Assembly: GCA_020831895.1 (NCBI GenBank)
Contig: JAFIFS010000085.1
Location: 32,890 to 96,889 of the forward strand
Direction: 5' to 3'
Origin: Chromatiales bacterium
GTDB taxonomy: Bacteria; Pseudomonadota; Gammaproteobacteria; Steroidobacterales; GCA-2729495
DNA: 64,000 bases
The notes beneath the pieces are model-generated. The model did not search any database and was not told the DNA's origin. It saw nothing but the letters and a program-made list of their open reading frames with translations. The position numbers were made by a program, and so were the translations under genes. Shown here piece after piece: positions 54,431-63,880 of this stretch; within the stretch, counting starts at the first letter, position 1, and each line of letters begins with the position of its first letter.

Positions 54431-56767
54431 TCAGCGCCCGTCCAGCACCTTGCGTACCTTCGCCGCCAGCTCCTGGCGGCGGTAGGGCTTGCTCAGCAGC
54501 TGCACCCCGACATCCAGGCGGCCCTGGTGGATGATCGCGTTCTCGGTGTAGCCTGAGGTGAACAGCACCTTGAGGCCGGGTCTCAGTGCCCGCGCGGCCT
54601 CGGCCAGCTCCCGTCCGTTCATTCCGCCCGGCATCACGACATCGGTGAACAGCAGTGCCGTGTCCGCCTCCTGCTTGAGCAGATCCAGCGCCTGTTGCCC
54701 GTCGGCCGCGCTGCTCACCTGGTACCCAAGCTGTCGCAGCTGTGCGACCAGGTGCTCGCGCACGAGCCGGTCGTCCTCGACGACGAGGATGTGCTCGCAG
54801 CCTCCCTTCGCCATGGTGTCGTCAGCGGCCTGCTGCGCGGCGATCGTCATCCCCTGTGCACGGGGCAGGTAGAGCTTCACCGCCGTGCCTTCTCCTGGCT
54901 CGGAATAAATGCGGACATGGCCGTGCGACTGCTTGGCGAAGCCGTAGACCATGCTGAGCCCCAGGCCACTGCCCTTGCCGGCCGGCTTGGTCGTGAAGAA
55001 GGGGTCGAAGGCACGTCCACGGGTTTCTGCATCCATCCCGGAGCCGGAGTCGGTGACGGAGATCATCACGTACTGGCCAGGCGTTATATCGTGCTCCATC
55101 GCCGCGTAACTCTCGTCGAGCTTGGCGTTGCCGGTTTCTATGGTCAGCCGTCCGCCATCCGGCATCGCGTCGCGCGCATTGATCGCGAGGTTCAGCAGTG
55201 CGCTTTCAAGCTGGGCCGGGTCGATCTCGGCTACCCAGAGCCCGCCGGCGCGGACGAACTCGATCTCGATGTTCTCGCTCAGCGCGCGGCGCAGTAGGCT
55301 CTCCATGCCGGCGACCAGCCGGTTGAGGTCCACTGCGCGCGGCTCCAGTGGCTGGCGCCGGGCGAAGGCGAGCAGCCGCTGCGTGAGCTCGGCGCCGCGT
55401 GTTGCCGCGGCCATGACAGTAGTCGCCAGGTCGCGCAGTGCGGGCTCGCGCGCCAGGCGCTCACCCAGCAGCTCGGCATTGCCGAGGATCACGGTCAGCA
55501 GGTTGTTGAAGTCGTGCGCCACGCCACCTGTCAGCTGCCCCACGGCCTCGAGTTTCTGGGCCTGGCGCAGGCTCTCCTCCAGCCTGAGCCGCTCGCTGAT
55601 GTCGATTACGCTACCCAGCATGCGCACCGCGCCGCCCTGATCGTCCCGGATCACGAAGCCGCGATCGGCGACCGTGATCACTGCTCCATCATCGCGACAC
55701 ATCCGGTACTCGTCGGACCAGGCCTCCCCGCTGCCGTCGATCACGGCTTGTATGCCGCCGACCACGCGGTCACGGTCATCCGGGTGGATCCTGCCCGTCC
55801 ACGACTCCGGACCCGGTTCGGCCACCTCCGGGTCGAAGCCGAGGATCTCGAGCGTGCCGCGGCTCCACCAGACCGTGCCGGCCACGAGGTCCCAGTCCCA
55901 GATGGCATCGTTGGTCGCCTGGCTGATGAGGCGGAAGCGCTCGTCGCTGATGCGCAGGGCCCGCTCACTCTGCTTGCGCTCAGTCACATTGCGCTGGACC
56001 GCGACGAAGTGGGTCAGCGCCCCCTCCTTGTCCTTTATCGGCACGATGTCGATCTCGAGCCAGATCTCCTCGCCCGTGCGCGTGTAGTTCAGCAGTTCGG
56101 TGCGGATTCCCTGGCCGGCCTCGAGGGCTGCCCGGATCCGGCCGAGCTCGCGCCGGTCAGTGTCGCGCCCCTGCAGGATGCGGGGTGTCTTGCCGATCAC
56201 CTCCTCGGGCGTGTATCCCATATGCCGGGTGAAGGCGTCGTTGACATAGATGATCCTGGGGCCGTCCGGCGCCTCAACTGGCCGCGCCTCGGTGATCAGC
56301 AGGCTGTCGGACTGCCGGGAGACCGCTGTCTCCAGCAGCTGCAGCTGCGTCAGGCGCGCGCGGTCCTCGGTCACGTCCTGCACGGCACCGATCAGCCAGC
56401 CAGACTGGCTGCCCTGTCCACGCTCGGCCACGCCCCGCACGTGGACGGTGCTGCCATCCGGCTTGATGATCCGGTGCCGGAACTCGAAGTTCAGCGCCCC
56501 GGTGGTGCTGAATCGCTCGTAGTTGGCGAGCATTTCGGCGCGGTCATCCGGGTGGACCATGGCGACGTAGGACTCGAAGTCCGGGGCCATGCCGCCTGCC
56601 GGCAGCCCATAGATCGGGAACACGTGCTCCGACCAGTGGAGCTGGCCGTTGGCCAGCTCCATCTTCCAGAAACCGCTACCGAGCAGCCGCTGGACGGTGC
56701 GCAGGTTGGTGTCCTGTTCGCGCAGGCGCTCGATCGTCGCGTCCGCTGGCGGCTCTCGCTCACTCAT
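54431..56767 (-). CDS. Cytoplasmic hybrid histidine kinase: three PAS, HisKA, HATPase, REC
   Basis: 778 residues from the ATG at 56767; the open frame to 56863 lacks homology. No membrane segment. PAS1 (about 20-135) and PAS3 (about 270-392) are PAS_3-like (HPDDRAEML, HPDDRDRVV). PAS2 (about 145-263) is of the LOV-like class but has GKTPRILQG where photoactive LOV domains have a cysteine. The phosphorylated histidine is H418 (GGVAHDFNNLL). The ATPase has NLAINARDAM and GKGSGLGLSMVYGF. The receiver has D709 (LLFTDVVMPG) and K760. It lies antisense between lipoprotein copies A and B; the response target is unknown. Confidence 0.93.
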   Translation of the reverse strand: MSEREPPADATIERLREQDTNLRTVQRLLGSGFWKMELANGQLHWSEHVFPIYGLPAGGMAPDFESYVAMVHPDDRAEMLANYERFSTTGALNFEFRHRIIKPDGSTVHVRGVAERGQGSQSGWLIGAVQDVTEDRARLTQLQLLETAVSRQSDSLLITEARPVEAPDGPRIIYVNDAFTRHMGYTPEEVIGKTPRILQGRDTDRRELGRIRAALEAGQGIRTELLNYTRTGEEIWLEIDIVPIKDKEGALTHFVAVQRNVTERKQSERALRISDERFRLISQATNDAIWDWDLVAGTVWWSRGTLEILGFDPEVAEPGPESWTGRIHPDDRDRVVGGIQAVIDGSGEAWSDEYRMCRDDGAVITVADRGFVIRDDQGGAVRMLGSVIDISERLRLEESLRQAQKLEAVGQLTGGVAHDFNNLLTVILGNAELLGERLAREPALRDLATTVMAAATRGAELTQRLLAFARRQPLEPRAVDLNRLVAGMESLLRRALSENIEIEFVRAGGLWVAEIDPAQLESALLNLAINARDAMPDGGRLTIETGNAKLDESYAAMEHDITPGQYVMISVTDSGSGMDAETRGRAFDPFFTTKPAGKGSGLGLSMVYGFAKQSHGHVRIYSEPGEGTAVKLYLPRAQGMTIAAQQAADDTMAKGGCEHILVVEDDRLVREHLVAQLRQLGYQVSSAADGQQALDLLKQEADTALLFTDVVMPGGMNGRELAEAARALRPGLKVLFTSGYTENAIIHQGRLDVGVQLLSKPYRRQELAAKVRKVLDGR

Positions 56768-57014
56768 CCGCGCCTGCCTGGTTGCTGTGTCGGTACCGCA
56801 TCTCCTGCGGGAGGCTCTCACCCTGCTCCTGCAGTGTCCAGCCGGCCTGAACATCCTGACCATGCCCCCGCTGGTGATGCGGCGCTCAGCCCGCAGGAAT
56901 CTACCCTCGCCAACCCTGAGCGCTGCCCCTGCCGCGTGGCGTCATGAGCTTGATGTTAGGTTAAATCCACTACACACAACAATAACCATTCGAGATACAT
57001 CAAGAGGATAGATC

Positions 57015-58826
57015 ATGAGCCCATACTCAGCCTGCCGCGCGGTGCTTCCGCTGCTCACCCTGGGCTTACTCGCCGGCTGCGGTGGCAGCAGTGGCGGTGG
57101 TGGCGGTCCAGTCGTCACGGCGCCGGATGCCCCGTCCTTGGCGCTGGCCCCGCAGAGCATCAAGACCTTTGCCTTCAGCTGGGCCGATGTGAGCGGTCAG
57201 ACCGAGTACCGGCTGCTGGAAAACGCCGATGGCAGTTCCGGGTACAGCGAGGTGGCGATCATTGCCGCGGATGCGACCAGCCACGAGCTAGAGGTGTTTC
57301 TGCCCGGGCGGATCAACGCCAGCTATATTCTCGCGGCCTGCAACAGTGCTGGCTGCACGGACTCAGCACCGGTCTTTGTCAGCGGTACGCTGGCCGAGGC
57401 CACCGGGTACTTCAAGGCCTCCAACACCACGGCCGGCGACCAGTTCGGCATCAGCGTCGCGCTGTCCGCCGACGGCAACACGCTGGCGGTGGGCGCCGAT
57501 TCGGAGTCCAGTAACGCCACCGGCATCGATGGCGACCAGGCGGATACTTCCGCCAGCCGCAGCGGCGCGGTGTATGTGTTCAGCCAGAGCGGCGGGGTCT
57601 GGAGTCAGCAGGCCTATGTGAAGGCTTCCAATACCGGCGCCAACCACTTGTTCGGCTTCAGTGTGACACTCGCCGCCGACGGCAACACGCTGGCGGTGGG
57701 GGCGATCGGGGAGTCCAGCAGCGCCACCGGCATCGGCGGCGACCAGACTGATACTTCCGCAACCTTCAGCGGTGCGGCGTATGTATTCAGCCGCAACGGT
57801 GGCGCCTGGAGCCAGCAGGCCTATGTCAAGGCCTCCAACACTGCGGCCGACGCCGAGTTCGGCGTCAGTGTGGCGCTCGCCGCCGACGGCAACACGCTGG
57901 CGGTGGGCGCCTATGGGGAGGCCAGTAACGCCACCGGTATCGATGGCGATCAGGCCGATACTTCCGCCAGCGGCAGCGGTGCGGTGTATGTGTTCAGCCG
58001 CAGCGGTACCGACTGGAGCCAGCAGGCCTATGTCAAGGCTTCCAACACCGGGGGCAATGACAGCTTCGGCCGGAGCGTCGCGCTCGCCGCCGATGGCAAC
58101 ACGCTGGCGGTGGGGGCGCCTTTTGAGGGCAGTGGCGCCACCGGCATTGATGGCGACCAGGCCGATACTTCCGCCAGCGACAGCGGTGCGGTGTATGTGT
58201 TCAGCCGCAGCGGCTCCGACTGGAGCCAGCAAGCTTATGTGAAAGCCTCCAACACCCGCGGCAGCGGCCGCTTCGGCCAGAGCGTTGCGCTCGCCGCCGA
58301 CGGCAATACGCTGGCGGTGGGAGCGAATTTTGAGCGCAGTGGCGCCACCGGCATTGATGGCGACCAGGCGGATGATTCCGCCAACAACAGCGGCGCGGTC
58401 TATGTATTCAGCCGCAGTGGCGGGGTCTGGAGCCAGCAGGCCTATGTAAAGGCTTCCAATACTGGGGCAAGTGACCAATTTGGCTGGAGCGTCGCGCTCG
58501 CCGGCGACGGCAACACGCTGGCCGTGGGCGCGCCGTTCGAGGCCAGTAATGCCACCGGTATCGATGGCGATCAGGCTGACGATTCCGCTTCCTTCAGCGG
58601 CGCGGTGTATGTATTCAGCCGCAGCGGCGGGGTCTGGAGCCAGCAGGCCTACGTCAAGGCCACCAACACCAAGATCGGCGACCGCTTCGGCTGGAGCGTC
58701 GCGCTCGCCGCTGACGGCAGTACCCTGGCCGCGGGGGCGTTGGACGAGGGCAGCAACGCCACCGGCATCGGTGGCGACCAGGCTGATATTTCCGCCAGCA
58801 GCAGTGGTGCGGTGTATCTGTACTGA
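57015..58826 (+). CDS. Lipoprotein with Fn3-like domain and seven-repeat FG-GAP propeller (copy B)
   Basis: 603 residues. AGAGGA six bases upstream of the ATG. Signal ends LGLLAGCGGSS. The Fn3-like domain (FSWADVSGQTEYRLLENADG) is nearly identical to that of copy C and about 70 percent like copy A by eye; cysteines in LAACNSAGC. Seven blades follow (first FKASNTTAGDQFGISVAL, last ATNTKIGDRFGWSVAL), ending GAVYLY. The blades of copy B are the most uniform in length. Separated from copy C by only 53 bases, so the two are probably co-transcribed. Confidence 0.88.
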   Translation: MSPYSACRAVLPLLTLGLLAGCGGSSGGGGGPVVTAPDAPSLALAPQSIKTFAFSWADVSGQTEYRLLENADGSSGYSEVAIIAADATSHELEVFLPGRINASYILAACNSAGCTDSAPVFVSGTLAEATGYFKASNTTAGDQFGISVALSADGNTLAVGADSESSNATGIDGDQADTSASRSGAVYVFSQSGGVWSQQAYVKASNTGANHLFGFSVTLAADGNTLAVGAIGESSSATGIGGDQTDTSATFSGAAYVFSRNGGAWSQQAYVKASNTAADAEFGVSVALAADGNTLAVGAYGEASNATGIDGDQADTSASGSGAVYVFSRSGTDWSQQAYVKASNTGGNDSFGRSVALAADGNTLAVGAPFEGSGATGIDGDQADTSASDSGAVYVFSRSGSDWSQQAYVKASNTRGSGRFGQSVALAADGNTLAVGANFERSGATGIDGDQADDSANNSGAVYVFSRSGGVWSQQAYVKASNTGASDQFGWSVALAGDGNTLAVGAPFEASNATGIDGDQADDSASFSGAVYVFSRSGGVWSQQAYVKATNTKIGDRFGWSVALAADGSTLAAGALDEGSNATGIGGDQADISASSSGAVYLY

Positions 58827-58879
58827 GCGTCCGTGGCATGAGTTACTCCAACAGAAAAAACCTCCAAGGGGAAAGACAC

Positions 58880-60730
58880 ATGAATCCTCCTTCATCCCGC
58901 CAGGCTGTGGTAGCACTATTCACCCTGGGTCTGCTCGCCGGCTGCGGCGGCAGCAGTGGCGGTGGTGGCGGTCCAGTCGTCACGGCGCCGGACGCCCCGT
59001 CCTTGGCACTGGCCCCGCAGAGCATCAAGACCTTTGCCTTCAGCTGGGCCGAGGTGAGCGGTCAGACCGAGTACCGGCTGCTGGAAAACGCCGATGGCAG
59101 TTCCGGGTACAGCGAGGTGGCGATCATTGCCGCGGACGCGACCAGTCACGAACTGGAGGTGTTCCTGCCCGGGCGGATCAACGCCAGCTATATTCTCGCG
59201 GCCTGCAACAGCGCTGGCTGCACGGACTCGGCCCCGGTGTTCGTCAGCGGCACGCTGGCCGAGGCCATCGGGTACTTCAAGGCTTCCAACAAGAACGTTC
59301 AGTTAGGCGGCGGTATCCAGTTCGGCATCAGCGTCGCACTCTCCGCCGACGGCACCACGCTGGCAGTGGGTGGTTCTAACGAGGGCAGCACCGCCACCGG
59401 CATCAATGGCGACCAGGCAGCGGATGCGGCAGCCGGTATCGGCGCGGTCTATGTGTTCAGCCAGAGCGATGGCGTCTGGAGCCAGCAGGCCTATGTGAAG
59501 GCCTCCAATGCCATTAACCGGGGGTCCGGATTCAATGCCCGGTTCGGCTTCAGTGTGGCGCTGTCCGCCGATGGCAACACCCTGGCGGTGGGTGCACCTA
59601 ACGAGGCCAGCAACGCCACCGGCATCGATGGCGACCAGACGGATACTTCCGCCAGCGGCAGCGGCGCGGTGTATGTATTCACCCGCAGTGGCAGCGACTG
59701 GAGCCAGCAGGCCTATGTGAAGGCCTCCAACACCGGTGACGGCGACCAGTTCGGCTTCAGTGTGGCACTCGCCGGCGACGGCAACACGCTGGCGGTGGGC
59801 GCGCCGTTTGAGCGCAGCAGCGCCACCGGCATCGATGGCGACCAGGCCAACATTGACGCCCCCTTGAGCGGCGCGGTGTATGTGTTCAGCCAGAACGGCG
59901 GCGACTGGAGCCAGCAGGCCTATGTGAAGGCCTCCAACACCCGCGCTGACGCGCGCTTCGGCGAGAGCGTCGCGCTCGCTGCCGACGGCAACACCCTGGC
60001 GGTGGGCTCGCCTCGTGAGACCAGCAACGCCACCGGCATCGATGGCAATCAGGCCGATGATTCCGTTAACCAGGCCGGTGCGGTCTATGTCTTCAGCCGC
60101 AGCGAGAGCGACTGGAGCCAGCAGGCCTATGTGAAGGCCTCGAACACCGGGGCCGGCGACTTTGCCTTCTTCGGCGGCACGGTCGCGCTCGCCGCCGACG
60201 GCAACACGCTGGCGGTGGGCGCGCCGTTTGAGGGCAGCAGCGCCACCGGCATCGATGGTGAGCAGAACAACGATGACGCTCCCTTCAGCGGCGCGGTCTA
60301 CGTGTTCGAGCGCAGTGGCGAAGTCTGGGCCCAGCAGGTCTACCTCAAGGCCTCCAACGCCGCGGTCAATGCCGAGTTCGGCTGGAGCGTGGCACTCGCC
60401 GCCGACGGAAACACCCTGGCGGTGGGGTCGCCTTACGAGGCCAGCAATGCCACCGGTATCAATGGCAACGAGACGGACAGCTCCGAACCCTTCACCGGCG
60501 CGGCCTATGTGTTCCGGCGCGACGGCGGGGTCTGGAGCCAGCAGGCCTACGTCAAGGCCTCCAATACCGACGTCCAGAATATCGAGCTTTACGGCTGGAG
60601 TGTCGCACTCGCCGCTGATGCCAACACGCTGGCAGTGGGTGCGCGATTTGAAAACGGCGGCGCCACCGGCATCGGTGGCGACCAGACTGATACTTCCGGC
60701 ACCTCCAGCGGCGCGGTGTACCTGTATTGA
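58880..60730 (+). CDS. Lipoprotein with Fn3-like domain and seven-repeat FG-GAP propeller (copy C)
   Basis: 616 residues from ATG 58880, with AAGGGGAAAG about eight bases upstream; ATG 58838 gives a longer start with a poor site. Signal ends LGLLAGCGGSS. The Fn3-like domain matches copy B almost exactly, while blades 1, 2, 5 and 6 match copy A more closely (for example FKASNKNV, SGFNARFGFS, DFAFFGGTVAL, WAQQVYLKASNAAVN). It is therefore a mosaic of A and B. Seven blades, ending GAVYLY. Confidence 0.88.
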   Translation: MNPPSSRQAVVALFTLGLLAGCGGSSGGGGGPVVTAPDAPSLALAPQSIKTFAFSWAEVSGQTEYRLLENADGSSGYSEVAIIAADATSHELEVFLPGRINASYILAACNSAGCTDSAPVFVSGTLAEAIGYFKASNKNVQLGGGIQFGISVALSADGTTLAVGGSNEGSTATGINGDQAADAAAGIGAVYVFSQSDGVWSQQAYVKASNAINRGSGFNARFGFSVALSADGNTLAVGAPNEASNATGIDGDQTDTSASGSGAVYVFTRSGSDWSQQAYVKASNTGDGDQFGFSVALAGDGNTLAVGAPFERSSATGIDGDQANIDAPLSGAVYVFSQNGGDWSQQAYVKASNTRADARFGESVALAADGNTLAVGSPRETSNATGIDGNQADDSVNQAGAVYVFSRSESDWSQQAYVKASNTGAGDFAFFGGTVALAADGNTLAVGAPFEGSSATGIDGEQNNDDAPFSGAVYVFERSGEVWAQQVYLKASNAAVNAEFGWSVALAADGNTLAVGSPYEASNATGINGNETDSSEPFTGAAYVFRRDGGVWSQQAYVKASNTDVQNIELYGWSVALAADANTLAVGARFENGGATGIGGDQTDTSGTSSGAVYLY

Positions 60731-60794
60731 GGGCTCTGCGCCTGGCAAGGCCAAGGCCTGGGCCTGCTTCGGGGGCGGACCAGCAACGGGTCGG

Positions 60795-62426
60795 TCAGCG
60801 GGCGCGCTCGAAGTCGAGCTGCCAGACGCGCTCGACCGTCACGTCGAAGCCCCGCACCCGGCCCCGGCGGTCCCGGTGGAGCCGGATCACCAGGTCGGCG
60901 GTGTCCCACTCCAGGTAAAGGTCGGTGCGCAGCGCGGCCAGGCGCACCGGCGCCTGGCCGGGGATCTCCAGCGCCAGGCCGTCGCCGTTCGCCTGCAGCT
61001 TCCAGCAGGCGGCCAGCTCCGGGCTGCAGTAGTCACCGCTGATGCGTCGCAGCTTGGCCGCGGAGACCCGAGCGGGCTGCTGGCGTTGACCGGAAAGCAC
61101 CGTGTCGCCGAGCCGCAGCGTGAGCGTGGCGCGCCGGCGCCGGTGGTCCGCGGACAGTGTGACCTCCCCGCCGGCCAGCCCGTAGCGATTGTCACCGAGG
61201 TTCTCCAGCAGGTGTGCGCTGCCCATGATCTGCAGCACCGGCCGTGTATCCACCAGCCTGAGACTGACCAGCGCACCGTTGTCGAGCCGGTACAGGCCCG
61301 CATGTTCACGGAAAATCTCGGCCTCATCCGGTGCCAGGGCCTGATCCGGCGGCCCGGCCTCGCTGCCAAGCGCCATGTCAGCGACCCCGGCGGCGATCGT
61401 CTCGGCGCGCAGCCAGCCGGCATTGGTCAGTACCGCGACGACCAGTGACTCTTCCGGCAGCAGCATCAGGTGTGCACGATAGCCAGCATTGGCACCGCCA
61501 TGATGGAAGCTCGGCCGCCCGCGGTGCTGGCCGATGCCGATGCCCAGCCCGTAGGCGACCGGACTGCGATCGGGCAGCTCTGGCGCTGCTGCCATCAGCT
61601 CCAGCAGGGCCTGCCCGTTGATTTCGGCACCGAGCAGGTATTCGCCCCAGCGCAGCAGGTCGGCCACGGTGGTCACCAGGTTGCCCGAGCCGGTCACCCC
61701 GCTGAACAGCGGATCCGGGACGACCTCGCCCTCTGCATCACGCCGGTAAGCCGCAGCCAGCCCCGGGATGATCATCAGCGGCTCGTCCTGGACCAGGCTG
61801 TCGTGCATGCCAAGCCGCGTGAATACCTGCTGCTCGAGCCAGGTGGCCAGCGGCTGTCCACTGCTCCGTTCAACGATTTCGGCCAGCAGCAGGTACCCGG
61901 TATTCGAGTACAGGAACTGGCTGCCCGGCGGGAAGTTCAGCCGGTGCTGGCGCCGGACCAACGCCAGGGCCTCGGCCTGTGTGCGCAGATCAGCGGAGGC
62001 TTTCCCGGCCAGCGAGGCGAGGGTCCAGTAGTCGCGCAGCCCAGAGGTGTGGTCCAGCAGCTGGCGCAGGGTGATCGCGGGCCAGTCTTCCGGCACTGCC
62101 AGGTACTGGTCCAGCGTGTGGTCCAGCTCGAGCCGGCCTTCGGCGGCCAGGCGCAGCACGGCATAGGCCGTCATCGTCTTGGCAACTGACCCGGCATGAA
62201 AGCGAGTATCGGGGTCGAGAGGCCGGCGGCAGGGCAGGCTGGCACAGCCATGGGCAGCGAATACCTCGGCCCGGCCGCCACCGCCCGCCGCGTACACCAG
62301 CCCGGGGCTGTCCTGCCAGTCGCGCCGCGCGAGCTCGGCAGCGATACCTGCCGCCTCAGTCACCGGGGCCCCGGCGCCGAGCAGCAGCCCCACCGCGAAC
62401 CCTGTCATCGAATCGCCCGGCCTCAT
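60795..62426 (-). CDS. Beta-lactamase-fold serine hydrolase (class C/PBP4*-like)
   Basis: 543 residues from the ATG at 62426; ATG 62408 is an alternative. Signal peptide (MTGFAVGLLLGAGAPVTEAA). The active-site serine is in AGSVAKTM (S80, K83), the second motif is YSN (173-175), and the third is HGG (H309-G311). These are the three motifs of the beta-lactamase/transpeptidase superfamily. A C-terminal beta domain of about 150 residues follows (LRLVDTRPVLQIMG onwards), as in several esterases and peptidases of this group. Real substrate unknown; it could act on peptidoglycan peptides or esters. Confidence 0.9.
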   Translation of the reverse strand: MRPGDSMTGFAVGLLLGAGAPVTEAAGIAAELARRDWQDSPGLVYAAGGGGRAEVFAAHGCASLPCRRPLDPDTRFHAGSVAKTMTAYAVLRLAAEGRLELDHTLDQYLAVPEDWPAITLRQLLDHTSGLRDYWTLASLAGKASADLRTQAEALALVRRQHRLNFPPGSQFLYSNTGYLLLAEIVERSSGQPLATWLEQQVFTRLGMHDSLVQDEPLMIIPGLAAAYRRDAEGEVVPDPLFSGVTGSGNLVTTVADLLRWGEYLLGAEINGQALLELMAAAPELPDRSPVAYGLGIGIGQHRGRPSFHHGGANAGYRAHLMLLPEESLVVAVLTNAGWLRAETIAAGVADMALGSEAGPPDQALAPDEAEIFREHAGLYRLDNGALVSLRLVDTRPVLQIMGSAHLLENLGDNRYGLAGGEVTLSADHRRRRATLTLRLGDTVLSGQRQQPARVSAAKLRRISGDYCSPELAACWKLQANGDGLALEIPGQAPVRLAALRTDLYLEWDTADLVIRLHRDRRGRVRGFDVTVERVWQLDFERAR

Positions 62427-62515
62427 GCGGTTCAATGTAACCCCGGGCGGGTTCGCGCAGTGCGGCACCCGGCTCTTACAATGTCGGACCGGACCATGGA
62501 CGCAAGGTAGCCAGC

Positions 62516-63880
62516 ATGTCGCTTCGCACGATCATTCTCGCCGCGGGACAGGGCACGCGGATGCGCTCCGCCCTGCCCAAGGTGCTGCACCCGCTGGCCG
62601 GCCGGCCCCTGCTGGCTCATGTGCTGGATACGGCCGCGGCGCTGGAGCCGGATGGCGTGCTGGTGGTCCATGGCCATGGTGGCGAGCAGGTGAAGGCGGC
62701 TTTTGCCGGCCGGCCCATCGACTGGGTGCTGCAGGCCGAGCAGCGCGGCACCGGGCATGCGGTCCAGCAGGCGCTTCCCAAGGTCTCTGCCGGCGACATC
62801 GTGCTCGTGCTCTGTGGCGACGTCCCGCTGGTGCGTCCCGAAACGCTGCGCCCGCTGGTCGAGGCGGCTGGCCACCATGGCCTGGCCTTGCTGACCACGC
62901 GCGTGGCCAATCCTGCGGGATATGGCCGGATCATCCGCGGCATCGACGGTGCCGTAACGGCGATCGTCGAGCATGCCGATGCCAGCACCGCGCAGCGTGC
63001 TATCGACGAGATCAACACCGGGCTCCTCGCCTGCGAGGCCGGCAGGCTCGGCACCTGGCTCGGGCAGCTCGACACTGACAATGCCCAGGGTGAACTCTAT
63101 CTCACCGACATCGTCGAGCTGGCGGTGGCCGATGGCGTGCAGGTTGCCGCAATAGAAGCCCCAGACCCGGACGAGGTGATGGGGATCAATGACAAGCTGC
63201 ACCTGGCCACGGCCGAGGCGGTGCTGCGCCGGCGGGTCGCCGCGGAGCTGATGCGTGCCGGCGTGACCCTGGCGGACCCGGAGCGGATCGACGTACGTGG
63301 CCGCCTGCGCTGCGGGCGCGACGTAAGGATCGAGCCGGACGTGATTTTCGAGGGCGAGGTCGAGCTCGGCGACGATGTCGTCATCGGGCCCTTCACGCTG
63401 GTCCGCGATGCCCGCATCGCCGCGGGCACGCACGTGCAGTCGCACTCGGTCATCGAGCAGGCCGAGATCGGCGAGCGCTGCGAGATCGGCCCGTTCGCGC
63501 GCATCCGCCCCGGTGTCGAGATGGATGAAGGCGCCAAGGTCGGCAACTTCGTCGAGATCAAGAAGAGCGTGATCGGCCCGGGCAGCAAGGTCAACCACCT
63601 GAGCTATGTCGGCGATGCGACGATTGGTGCGAAGGTCAATGTCGGCGCCGGCACGATCACCTGTAACTACGACGGGGCGAACAAGCACCGCACGGTGATT
63701 GGCGACGGCGCGTTCATCGGTTCCGGCGTGGAGCTGGTTGCGCCGGTGGAAATTGGTGCCGGGGCGACGATTGGTGCCGGCTCGACGATCAGCAAGGCGG
63801 CACCGGCGGGGGAGCTCACTGTGGCCCGCGCCCGTCAGGCGACCATCAGTGGGTGGAAGCGGCCGACGAAGAAGGCTTGA
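62516..63880 (+). CDS. glmU: Bifunctional UDP-GlcNAc pyrophosphorylase / glucosamine-1-phosphate acetyltransferase
   Basis: 454 residues. The N-terminal uridylyltransferase has ILAAGQGTRMRSALPKVLHP. The C-terminal left-handed beta helix has hexapeptide repeats (AKVGNFVEIKKSVIGPGSKV, GVGT-like NVGAGTITCNYDGANKHRT). It makes UDP-GlcNAc for peptidoglycan and lipopolysaccharide. Divergent from the serine hydrolase, 89 bases away. Usually close to atpC; here about 10 kb away. Confidence 0.98.
   Translation: MSLRTIILAAGQGTRMRSALPKVLHPLAGRPLLAHVLDTAAALEPDGVLVVHGHGGEQVKAAFAGRPIDWVLQAEQRGTGHAVQQALPKVSAGDIVLVLCGDVPLVRPETLRPLVEAAGHHGLALLTTRVANPAGYGRIIRGIDGAVTAIVEHADASTAQRAIDEINTGLLACEAGRLGTWLGQLDTDNAQGELYLTDIVELAVADGVQVAAIEAPDPDEVMGINDKLHLATAEAVLRRRVAAELMRAGVTLADPERIDVRGRLRCGRDVRIEPDVIFEGEVELGDDVVIGPFTLVRDARIAAGTHVQSHSVIEQAEIGERCEIGPFARIRPGVEMDEGAKVGNFVEIKKSVIGPGSKVNHLSYVGDATIGAKVNVGAGTITCNYDGANKHRTVIGDGAFIGSGVELVAPVEIGAGATIGAGSTISKAAPAGELTVARARQATISGWKRPTKKA

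Noticed and set aside
53150..60700. Regular DNA repeats that might be taken for a CRISPR array
   Set aside because: The period is about 170-200 bases, the units are coding and diverge gradually, and there are no short identical repeats with unique spacers or cas genes.
52463..60754. Long minus-strand open frames opposite the propeller lipoproteins, with repeats such as GGVAGLVRRPHRQ
   Set aside because: The repetition is the antisense reading of the plus-strand blades. No ribosome sites or signals are present, and the plus-strand genes have clean lipoprotein signals.
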